This document shows, in pieces, positions 21,794 through 29,107 of a stretch of DNA of 30,067 nt (positions are counted from its first letter, which is position 1; each line of letters opens with the position of its first letter). Both the position numbers and the translations under genes were made by a program. The stretch comes from a virus. The stretch is from the IMG/VR virus record IMGVR_UViG_3300025879_000009, positions 1 to 30,067 of that record. One strand, given 5' to 3'. Below the pieces are notes generated by a model. It saw only the letters and a program-made list of their open reading frames with translations. It was not told the DNA's origin and did no database searches.

Positions 21794-24700
21794 CTATGCT
21801 GTATAAGTTCCACTTGTTGTAAATGTATGCGTGGTAGTTCCACCACCTGTTGTTACGGTTCCACCAGTTCCTCGTTGTGCTCCTGGGTAAGAGAATACTA
21901 CTATACCAGAACCTCCAGCACCACCAGTCCAAGTTCCATTTACTCCACCACCACCACCGGCTCCGTGGTTTATTTGTCCTGGTGTTCCTTGTTCTACTGC
22001 ATCTTGTGCTCCGTTTCCACCACCACCGGCTCCACCTTGTCCTGAACGAGTAGAACCAGTAGCACCAGAGTAAGAACCTCCACCACCTCCACCACGAGTA
22101 CCACCCGCGATAGAAGTTCTACCATCTCCACCATCTCCTGCAAATGAAGGGGATGCACTATAATCTCCACCATCAGTTAGAGCTCCACCTCCACCTCCAG
22201 CTGCAGAGTATTGCCCTGCTAGTAAATCACCACTACCTCCATCATTTCCTTCAGCAGTTACTACTGCCGTTCCTCCAAATGTTGGGCTAAAATATGCACC
22301 TGAACCTCCACCACCTGAACCTCCATTAAATCCATTTCTTGTTCCACTCGCAGTTCCACTACCACCAGTTCCACCACCAGCAACACTTATTCCAAATGCT
22401 GAAGTTGCAGTTCCGTTAAAATCTATTGCTCCACCAGCACCTACTACTATTGTATATTCAGTACCAGGTGTTAGTGTTGGTCCATTTGTTAGAGCCTCAT
22501 ATCCACCGGCTCCACCACCTCCACCTATTCCTGCGAATTGTCCTCCACCTGCACCTCCACCAAACATTGCTATGGATATATCATAATCTCCAGCTACGGT
22601 TGTAGTGGTGGTAGTAACGGGTTGCGTGGTGGTAGTAGTGCCAGGTTGCGTAGTCGTAGTCGTACCTTGATAGTCTATTGCAGTAAAATCAAAGTTACAG
22701 TTGTCTATTGTTACATCAGTATAGTATGCTGGGAAAAGACGTATTAGTTCTACCCTTGCTACATCATCGTTAGATAGGTTTATACCACTTATCTTATTTA
22801 TTCTATACCTTTGGTCCTTTACGAAGATTATATCGTTCAGTTGTATATCTTTATACTCATCTTGCCTGAACTTTATATCTACTACTAATTTTTTAGAACC
22901 ATCCCAATACAAACTATTCACATAGGTTTCCCAATAGTTTTGGTAGTTATCTGTTCCACCATAGGGGTTTAGGTCATCAGGTATGAATGCACCATAATCA
23001 TTACTAAAGTGCAGGTCTTTTGTTCCTTGTACCGCAGGTACTTGGGATAGGTTACTGATAGTTGAGTATTCTTCTACTGCCTGTGCAGTACCAGAGTTTC
23101 CTATCCATATTTGATTGTTAAATGCTCCTACTGGTGTTAGTCCATCTACTTTATATCCTAATCTATTCTTGAACTTAAAGGATACTTGGTTGTTGTTTTC
23201 ATACTTGTATAGGTGGGGTAGTACAAAGTTAGAATCACCGAGGTTGAATTCGGTTACTCCATCAAGGTTTAGTGAGCCACTATCTATTGCAGAACCGAGT
23301 ATTACGGGTGCAAATGTTTTTCCTATCTCCTTTTCACCTTTCGGTATATTGGAACTTGCGATTACTCGTTGGGTTCCATATTGGAAGTTAGGGTCATTTT
23401 GTTTAGTTACTACTGAAAATCTATCGTTATCCTCTGCGTTAGTAAATCGTAATTCCTTTTCTTGTTCCTCTATCGTTTGGGATATAGCAACTCTCTTTGC
23501 GTTATTTACTTTATCAGTCCAATCTACGTTTCTACCTTGTCTTACCCATGTATCAAAAGTTTCTATTCGTAGGGTTTTATCTTGGCCTGGTTCTGGTGTT
23601 ACTACAAGGTTAAAGTGTTCTATAAATCCATTTAGTAAATCTATGGATTTAGTCTTACTCTCGAATTGTAGTGCCATATCTACCGGTGCATTATCGTATA
23701 TACTTAATGCTTTCGGTACTCGTAGGTAGGTATTATCACTATTATGTAATACGAATAGTTCTAAATCAGCGTTAGGGTTAGTATAGGTTACTGTCACTCT
23801 TGGGTTATAGGTAGTTCCACCTACTAATGTCACCCTTCTATTCAGTCTTACAGTTGTATTATAGGTTCCTGGTGGTAAATCTATTGTTGTTCCCCACCCA
23901 GCAAAGGATAGGTTCAGTTGTTGAGTATCTGCTTGTCCTGCATCTACTGATAGTTCCAATGATACATCTATTACATATACACCAGTATAGGGTGGGGTAT
24001 AGGTAAAGGTTACTGGGTTATAGTTGTTTCCAGGGTCTGCAATCTCTGTATCAAACTCTAGTGTTGATACTACGGTTCCTCCTGGTTGTAGGATAGATAG
24101 GTCTTGGTCTACGGACATATCTACATCCAAAGTATTTTCTTGTACCAATCCTACTATACCCAGTCCTTCTTTTGCACGTGGTAGTAGATATAGTTTATCC
24201 CATTCAGGTCCATCTATCAAAGATGATGTATAGTTGTAATCTACTTGGTTAAAGATTGCTCGTATTACATCTCTAGCCCTTATTGTAGGTAGAAATTGTT
24301 GTACTTGCATTGGAGATATTTGATTATCTATACTACCTGTTCCACTATTATCTCCACTTACTTGTATTCTTGGTGTTGCTGGAAAAACTACTGTATCATC
24401 TCTTCCATAATCTGCAAGAGGATAGAAGATACTACCACCGAGTAAATTATCACTCCACGAATCTATGATACTACCACTTGTTAGGTTATGGTTGTATTCA
24501 CTAAAATCAGCATCTATGATTAGTTTATCTGCTAGGTTATCGTTAAATTGTATTACATTATCTGTAATCTGGCACTTATAGTTGATATACCCATTATCAT
24601 CATTTACTATTTCTAGTAGTTGGAATTGTCCTTCCAAAAGGGTTTCACCATTGTAGATAATATAACCCGTTATAGTATTGTATAGTGCTGGTATATCTTC

Positions 24701-24907
24701 TGCACCCATTGTCCATGGGTTCTTAAAGAATCTATTGTTTCTTTTAGTTCCTGGCAAATCAAAAGTTTGAGACCCTACACCGAAGAACTTTCCTATCTTT
24801 TGGTTTTCTACTGCAGAGACATCAAGACGTAGTGGTATTCCACTATCTATATCTAAATCATAGGTACTTCCTTCGTATATAACTCGTATCAGTATATCTT
24901 GTTTCAT
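21794..24907 (-). CDS. Tail hub / baseplate protein with Thr linker and glycine-rich tip domain
   Basis: A 1037-residue protein. Residues 1 to about 740 are a tail hub-like protein of Bacteroidetes phages (YEGSTYDLDIDSGIPLRLDV, GKFFGVGSQTFDLPGTKRNN), with beta-rich inserts and a later RYRINKISGINLSNDDVARV. A short linker (about 752-775, TTTTTQPGTTTTTQPVTTTT) follows. The last 260 residues are very Gly-rich (about 40 percent by eye), with GGGGAGGYEALTNGPTLTPG, ending in a THTFTTSGTYTA motif as in phage glycine-rich adhesion domains. The hub thus appears to carry its own receptor-binding tip. The start follows the stop of the previous gene directly (TAAATG). Confidence 0.7.
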   Translation of the reverse strand: MKQDILIRVIYEGSTYDLDIDSGIPLRLDVSAVENQKIGKFFGVGSQTFDLPGTKRNNRFFKNPWTMGAEDIPALYNTITGYIIYNGETLLEGQFQLLEIVNDDNGYINYKCQITDNVIQFNDNLADKLIIDADFSEYNHNLTSGSIIDSWSDNLLGGSIFYPLADYGRDDTVVFPATPRIQVSGDNSGTGSIDNQISPMQVQQFLPTIRARDVIRAIFNQVDYNYTSSLIDGPEWDKLYLLPRAKEGLGIVGLVQENTLDVDMSVDQDLSILQPGGTVVSTLEFDTEIADPGNNYNPVTFTYTPPYTGVYVIDVSLELSVDAGQADTQQLNLSFAGWGTTIDLPPGTYNTTVRLNRRVTLVGGTTYNPRVTVTYTNPNADLELFVLHNSDNTYLRVPKALSIYDNAPVDMALQFESKTKSIDLLNGFIEHFNLVVTPEPGQDKTLRIETFDTWVRQGRNVDWTDKVNNAKRVAISQTIEEQEKELRFTNAEDNDRFSVVTKQNDPNFQYGTQRVIASSNIPKGEKEIGKTFAPVILGSAIDSGSLNLDGVTEFNLGDSNFVLPHLYKYENNNQVSFKFKNRLGYKVDGLTPVGAFNNQIWIGNSGTAQAVEEYSTISNLSQVPAVQGTKDLHFSNDYGAFIPDDLNPYGGTDNYQNYWETYVNSLYWDGSKKLVVDIKFRQDEYKDIQLNDIIFVKDQRYRINKISGINLSNDDVARVELIRLFPAYYTDVTIDNCNFDFTAIDYQGTTTTTQPGTTTTTQPVTTTTTTVAGDYDISIAMFGGGAGGGQFAGIGGGGGAGGYEALTNGPTLTPGTEYTIVVGAGGAIDFNGTATSAFGISVAGGGTGGSGTASGTRNGFNGGSGGGGSGAYFSPTFGGTAVVTAEGNDGGSGDLLAGQYSAAGGGGGALTDGGDYSASPSFAGDGGDGRTSIAGGTRGGGGGGSYSGATGSTRSGQGGAGGGGNGAQDAVEQGTPGQINHGAGGGGGVNGTWTGGAGGSGIVVFSYPGAQRGTGGTVTTGGGTTTHTFTTSGTYTA

Positions 24908-26101
24908 TTATCTGCCTAGTCTTTGGTTAGAAAGGGTATATTCTATTCTGTATTGGAATACCTTTTGTGCTTTTTTGTTTGTATTATGAACGTATGCTGA
25001 ATTGGTTATTAGTACCGGTATAAATAAGTTTCCTTCTTGGATATATACACTTGGAGATTCTAGCAACTCACTCATCCACTCTGCCTGTTCTTGGGTTAGA
25101 AGTTCAGTTGATATACTATATCTATCGTTACTTTGTATATTATAGTACTCATGTCCTCTCCTTAATCCATTATATGGTGCAGTTTGAGATGAGTAGTCTA
25201 TCATTGGTTTAGTTATTTGTTTCTTATCCAACGAGGTGTTATGTGCCTTGGGTAAAGATATACCATGGGAATCCCATACTCCAAACGAGTTGATAAATAG
25301 GAAATTCACTCTTGGGTAGTTGCATCCTTCTCTATCTATGGTATAGTAGAATGAACTACTACCTACTACTATCTCGTAGTATGCAGTCAAGTCCAATTGG
25401 TTTTGAGTTATACCTGCATCTAATAGGTTTTTAGGATGGGATGGTATATATGTTCCATTAGCATCTGTTGTACCGCTTAGAGTTGTTGAGGTTACTATCT
25501 GTCCGTTAGATTGGTATAGTACTACTCCTGGTGTTGTTATACCAGTTCCTTTATATGCAATTACACCATAATCACTTGGTGCAACTTTCTTGTAGTTGTT
25601 TTCGGTATTACTTGTAGTTGAGTTAGGGTAGTTAGTTAGGTAGATGTTGTTTCCATATACATCATCCCAATTCCATCCCACTCCGTTGTTTGGATTTACT
25701 GTTGCTGGCCATACTACTGATGGTGTACCTGTCACTGCAGGGTTTCCTACTACATCGTTTCCATCGTAGATTGTTACTGATGATGAAGGGGATGTACCAT
25801 AACTTTCACCGAACTTGATTGCAAAGGTTCCTATGGAACTTCCTAAATCAGTAGTAGTTGTACTATCGAATATATCAGTTCTATACTCCAAGTAGTCATT
25901 CATTATCCTAGCAGGGTCAAAGATTGCACTTCCTGCTGGGTTAGGGTATTGTTTAACTCTTGTCAGTATATCACTACCCGATACTACATCCATTACGTAT
26001 TGGTATTGGGGATAGGTTATATCATTACTATCTACTGCATATACCAAGGAGGTATATGTTGCGTTAGGGTAGGTTGGTTGTTGTAGTATTGTTATTGCCA
26101 T
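24908..26101 (-). CDS. Distal tail structural protein (putative)
   Basis: A 397-residue, beta-rich protein starting MAITILQQPTYPNATYTSLV, with an Ig/FN3-like N-terminal part (TYPQYQYVMDVV) and the conserved stretch NPAGSAIFDPARIMNDYLEY that I associate with tail proteins of Bacteroidetes phages. The C-terminal part (SYVHNTNKKAQKVFQYRIEY is approximated at 370-390) is also beta-rich. It lies between the gp10-like protein (TAATG overlap) and the tail hub, the place of a distal tail protein in siphoviruses. That assignment is by position. Confidence 0.6.
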   Translation of the reverse strand: MAITILQQPTYPNATYTSLVYAVDSNDITYPQYQYVMDVVSGSDILTRVKQYPNPAGSAIFDPARIMNDYLEYRTDIFDSTTTTDLGSSIGTFAIKFGESYGTSPSSSVTIYDGNDVVGNPAVTGTPSVVWPATVNPNNGVGWNWDDVYGNNIYLTNYPNSTTSNTENNYKKVAPSDYGVIAYKGTGITTPGVVLYQSNGQIVTSTTLSGTTDANGTYIPSHPKNLLDAGITQNQLDLTAYYEIVVGSSSFYYTIDREGCNYPRVNFLFINSFGVWDSHGISLPKAHNTSLDKKQITKPMIDYSSQTAPYNGLRRGHEYYNIQSNDRYSISTELLTQEQAEWMSELLESPSVYIQEGNLFIPVLITNSAYVHNTNKKAQKVFQYRIEYTLSNQRLGR

Positions 26102-26523
26102 TATTTTATCGTTGCTCCATTATTTAGAAAGGTTGCAGTTAGATTTTTATTTATATCTTCTTCACCAGCCTCAAGTAGTGCTTCATCCAAGTATTGGTCT
26201 ACTAGCTGATTATATGATTTTACTATAAATGGTCTTGGTCTAAATCCACTTATTCTATTCTTAAATTGTCCAGGTTCATATAAAGATTGAGGGTTTGCAG
26301 GGAACTTTACTTGGGTTCCATTTACTCCACTATCTTGATACACCCCATAATCCTTCATGGTTATATCCAATGTAGGGTTGTTTGCATCAGTTACTTTATA
26401 GTTTACTGAACGGACAAGAGCACCGGTCTTTATTAACCCTTGTTGGATTATATTATCTTGTAGTATCTCTACAAGTTTTTCTCCAGCCTTCTCTAAGACC
26501 TCTTGTTTCTTTTTGTTATCCAT
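26101..26523 (-). CDS. HK97 gp10-like head-tail/tail completion protein
   Basis: A 140-residue protein with the gp10-type pattern: an N-terminal helix (EVLEKAGEKLVEILQDNIIQ), then KTGALVRSVNYKV, a strand, and DYGVYQDSGVNGTQ, followed by the Pro-rich loop FRPRPFIVKSY before a final helix. Proteins of this fold sit at the neck or complete the tail. Its first 31 bases overlap the end of the small membrane gene upstream, and its stop overlaps the next start. Neighbouring tail genes agree with the call. Confidence 0.78.
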   Translation of the reverse strand: MDNKKKQEVLEKAGEKLVEILQDNIIQQGLIKTGALVRSVNYKVTDANNPTLDITMKDYGVYQDSGVNGTQVKFPANPQSLYEPGQFKNRISGFRPRPFIVKSYNQLVDQYLDEALLEAGEEDINKNLTATFLNNGATIK

Positions 26524-26681
26524 ATATGTTTTAGTCCGTAGAATAGTTGTTTTCCCAAGATACCAAAGAACCCCCCTACCAAACCTAGTAGAGCTGTCAT
26601 TGCTATATCATTCCAACTTATAGTCATTATCGTAGTGGCTGTAAATCCACTTACATATGCAATCTTATCATCTATATTCAT
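26493..26681 (-). CDS. Small membrane protein
   Basis: A 62-residue protein with a hydrophobic stretch at about residues 12-50 (IAMTALLGLVGGFFGILGKQ), enough for one or two membrane helices, and a basic end (HIWITKRNKRS). It lies inside the tail operon between the tail-terminator-like and gp10-like genes, overlapping the latter by 31 bases. It could be a holin, since no other lysis protein is visible, but small membrane proteins of unknown role also occur among tail genes. No family is recognised with certainty. Confidence 0.65.
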   Translation of the reverse strand: MNIDDKIAYVSGFTATTIMTISWNDIAMTALLGLVGGFFGILGKQLFYGLKHIWITKRNKRS

Positions 26682-26682
26682 C

Positions 26683-27129
26683 TTATTCAGGTATATTGCA
26701 GTAGGTTATCCCAGTTCCTGCTGATTCTAGGTTTATAGTTGCAACCCACCCTGCAGCTTTATCACCGAAGGCCTCTATTAGTGGTACTATACCACCTATT
26801 GTTATACCGAACTCGTATTGTACGGGTCCATCTAATATAAATGAGTATATATCATATATACCTTGTTCTGTATTTGATAGTGCAATTCTTCTATCTAAAT
26901 CACTTATCTTTGGCACATCAAGTGAGTACATCTCGAAGGTTAGTGTTCTTACTCTACCATCTACTCCACTCAGTCCTTGGGAACTCATTGGTCTCATAAA
27001 TAGGAGAGGATATCCTCTATTCACTACTGCATCCAATTGGTCTATTGGTCCATGGCCAAATCCTTTATAGTATTGGTTTTGAGTTGTTGCCAACTCGAAG
27101 GTATTTATTATTTCGTTGTAGTTTATCAT
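26683..27129 (-). CDS. Tail terminator-like protein (putative)
   Basis: A 148-residue protein starting MINYNEIINTFELATTQNQY. The pattern PIDQLDAVVNRGYPLLFMRP, then TLTFEMYSLDVPKISDLDRR and AGWVATINLESAGTGI, fits the alpha/beta proteins placed at the end of the tail tube (tail terminator or neck) in flavobacterial phages. Its ATG is one base after the stop of the frameshifted tail chaperone product, which supports the frameshift. Assignment rests on fold style and position. Confidence 0.6.
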   Translation of the reverse strand: MINYNEIINTFELATTQNQYYKGFGHGPIDQLDAVVNRGYPLLFMRPMSSQGLSGVDGRVRTLTFEMYSLDVPKISDLDRRIALSNTEQGIYDIYSFILDGPVQYEFGITIGGIVPLIEAFGDKAAGWVATINLESAGTGITYCNIPE

Positions 27130-27130
27130 C

Positions 27131-27984
27131 TTATCTTCTCCAACTTAATTGTTGTAATCTTATTCGTTCTTTCTTATCTTTTTCTCGTTGTAGTTCTTCT
27201 TCCAACGATAGCCAGTTAAATATGGTTACTATATTTACCTTTGTTACGTCTGTTTCCCCAGTGAGTTTGAGTATTCCTCCATCTTTTGCAAGTTGGTGGA
27301 GCGTATAGAACCATCCATAGAATCCAGCAACTGATTGAACACCTCCATCACTTTCTTCTTCTCCTTTTTCGCTTTCTTGGGTAGGGAATAAATTATCGTA
27401 TCTCTTGATAAGTTGAGACCTATGTACAAAAAAAAACTATATGCTCCGAGAGCAACTGATATTGGTAGGTTCTTAAATCGTTCTTCGTTCCACTCTCGTT
27501 TCTCGGTATCATACTCATCTACTTGATAGTACTTAAATAAGTTTTCTGAGCTTCCTACTGCATACTTTACGTTATGTTTGAGTTTCCATTCTATACTATC
27601 CAATCGGTGTTTGGTTACTGGTCTGTATAGTATTGCAAGTACTTCATGCAGAGATGATATACCCTTACTTAATTTATTATCTAAATCTATATACTCACCC
27701 CCACTCATCTTATGTATTGGTTGCAATCCCCATAGTTGGTTATCCCACTCGAAGATTGGTAGAAAGGTTGATTGTAGTTCTCCTATACGTTCGTGGAGTT
27801 CTTTATATATCTGCAAGATAGATTTTAGTTCCCACGTTCTTACTTCACTTTCATCTTTATCAGCAACTGCAGCAACTATTCGTATCATTCTTTCACCTTC
27901 GGTTAGGTGGTCGAGTGTTCCAAACTTCTGGTATTGTCCTACGGTTATCTGTGCCGGTATTGTTATTTCTATTTGTTTTCCCAT
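27131..27984 (-). CDS. Tail assembly chaperone with -1 frameshift at a run of nine T
   Basis: In frame 0 the gene reads from 27984 (MGKQIEITIPAQITVGQYQK) and would stop at 27244 after 246 residues. After the T9 run (27436-27428 on this strand) the -1 frame continues for about 100 codons to a stop at 27131. It carries QLIKRYDNLFPTQESEKG, GFYGWFYTLHQLAKDGGILK and FNWLSLEEELQREKDKKERI, typical of tail chaperone extensions. Frame 0 after T9 has G-ending codons (aag, gag, gtg), unlike the genome, while the -1 frame has normal codons. The -1 frame has a stop at about 27473, so the switch must lie between there and 27428 or later. Heptamer T-TTT-TTT is a canonical slip site. The product would have 284 residues. 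A one-base assembly error in the T run is the alternative. Confidence 0.8.
27428..27436 (-). promoter_or_regulatory. Slippery T9 run (programmed frameshift site)
   Basis: Minus-strand AGT TTT TTT TTG in frame 0. It permits a simultaneous -1 slip of both tRNAs with full re-pairing (T-TTT-TTT). The downstream -1 frame is open to 27131. Confidence 0.6.
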
Positions 27985-27991
27985 ATAGTTT

Positions 27992-28021
27992 ATTATATTT
28001 TCATTTAGGTATTGGTATAAA
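27992..28021 (-). promoter_or_regulatory. Phage late promoter copy before the tail chaperone gene
   Basis: Minus-strand TTTATACCAAT (28021-28011), 11 bases, AATATAAT (27999-27992), then 7 bases to the ATG at 27984. It shares the 14-mer TCATTTATACCAAT with the tape measure promoter. A leaderless or nearly leaderless mRNA is predicted. Confidence 0.65.
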
Positions 28022-28023
28022 TG

Positions 28024-28052
28024 AAAAAACCCTCACTATTTCTAGCGAGGGT
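28024..28052 (-). terminator. Intrinsic terminator closing the sigma-terminase unit
   Basis: On the transcript, ACCCTCGC and GTGAGGGT form an 8-bp stem with one G-T wobble and an 8-base loop, followed by TTTTTT. It lies 26 bases after the stop of the 109-residue gene and ends two bases before the tail promoter. Confidence 0.8.
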
Positions 28053-28077
28053 AAAGTTTGGCAACTTTGATTATTTT

Positions 28078-28407
28078 TTATTTTAGATATGGTGCAGTTT
28101 CGTCATCTGCCACTAATTGCTCTATTACATCTTTTACGAAGTATTCAGTATCAGGGCTACTAAATCCAAACCCATTTCTTTCTTTATAGTGCCAGTAGGA
28201 GTATTCACCTACATCATCTGTCCCTTCGTAGTAGTTTATTTCTACATCACTCAGGATATATTGTTTAGCATATATTCTTAAAAGTTCTAGTAGTTGGTTA
28301 TTAGTTAGTGTTTCCTTATAGCCATCTGTTAGCTTAAAGATGTCCCATCTAAAGTTTTGTTCTACTACTGGTAGTGCATCAAAGTTTTCTTCTGTAATTG
28401 TACTCAT
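28078..28407 (-). CDS. Hypothetical acidic protein
   Basis: A 109-residue acidic protein (MSTITEENFDALPVVEQNFR). Its first half is helical (TLTNNQLLELLRIYAKQYIL), the second half has aromatic residues (YSYWHYKERNGFGFSSPDTE) and ends in an acidic helix. I recognise no family. It is the last gene before the terminator of the sigma-terminase unit and is separated from the HTH gene by 76 bases, so it may have its own promoter (see 28447-28478). Function unknown. Confidence 0.7.
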   Translation of the reverse strand: MSTITEENFDALPVVEQNFRWDIFKLTDGYKETLTNNQLLELLRIYAKQYILSDVEINYYEGTDDVGEYSYWHYKERNGFGFSSPDTEYFVKDVIEQLVADDETAPYLK

Positions 28408-28446
28408 TTTTTTGTGGTATTTATTATTATTAGTTTTCTATATAAG

Positions 28447-28478
28447 CTAATATACTACTATTTTTTCGTATATCCAAA
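28447..28478 (-). promoter_or_regulatory. Possible Bacteroidetes-type promoter
   Basis: Minus-strand TTTG (28478-28475), 20 bases, TATATTAG (28454-28447). The Bacteroidetes consensus is TTTG, 19 bases, TAnnTTTG; five of the six fixed -7 bases match and the spacer is one too long. It overlaps the end of the gene at 28484 and would serve the gene starting at 28407. Confidence 0.3.
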
Positions 28479-28483
28479 TCTTT

Positions 28484-28951
28484 TTATACTTTTTTGTATA
28501 TACCTCTATTCTTTATCTGGCATATCAAGCTTGCACTACACCCTATCACTCTTGCAATCTCTTTATTAGTTTTAGAAGATTTTCTTATTGCTCTGATTTG
28601 TTCATCAGTAAATCTATATCTTATTTTTCGGTTAGGGTATTCCTTTCTTTCTTCTTCTACCTCATCTTCTCCATCTTGGAATGCAAAGAATGAGTTTTTC
28701 CCTATATTATCCCATTTACTATTTAGTTCATCTGCTCTTCTGGCAATTACATCAAAATCTTTCTTAAAGGTATTTGCCTCTCTTACCCATAGTAGTTTCT
28801 CCGAGAGTTGTTTTAGTTTTACTCCCCAATCTACTACTTGGTTAAATTGGTAGTCTACATCGTGTTCGTTGTATTGGAACTCGTTGATTTCTTTTTTGAT
28901 TAGTGCTACTTCTAATTGGATTGTTTCGTTTTTTGTTAAATCTGTTTTCAT
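28484..28951 (-). CDS. Protein with C-terminal helix-turn-helix
   Basis: A 155-residue protein. Residues 1-75 are helical and charged (NETIQLEVALIKKEINEFQY), 85-105 acidic, and 113-155 form a helix-turn-helix (RFTDEQIRAIRKSSKTNKEI, then ARVIGCSASLICQIKNR) of the type found at the C-terminus of HNH enzymes and small phage regulators. It presumably binds DNA. It lies just after the large terminase gene, with a TATAAT at 29005-29000 in the gap before it. Possible roles are a late regulator or packaging accessory; neither is shown. Confidence 0.72.
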   Translation of the reverse strand: MKTDLTKNETIQLEVALIKKEINEFQYNEHDVDYQFNQVVDWGVKLKQLSEKLLWVREANTFKKDFDVIARRADELNSKWDNIGKNSFFAFQDGEDEVEEERKEYPNRKIRYRFTDEQIRAIRKSSKTNKEIARVIGCSASLICQIKNRGIYKKV

Positions 28952-29107
28952 GCTATAATATAATTTAGTTTATGGCTTACCTTCGTGGTAGGCCTTTATA
29001 TTATAACACTGCACTTTTAGTTTGTAGTTATGATTTCGGTGTTTTTTTTCATTTTTTTTTCATTTTTATGATATTATCAAAGAATAGTATAGTTTGTTGT
29101 CATATTC

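Noticed and set aside
27244-27984. Tail chaperone gene as a plain 246-residue protein
   Set aside because: Codon use and sequence after T9 favour the -1 frame. The plain version leaves an unexplained 114-base gap that the extension fills exactly.
29040-29070. Poly-T tracts after terL as a terminator
   Set aside because: The T runs are on the plus strand, giving A runs in the minus-strand transcript, and no GC-rich stem is adjacent.
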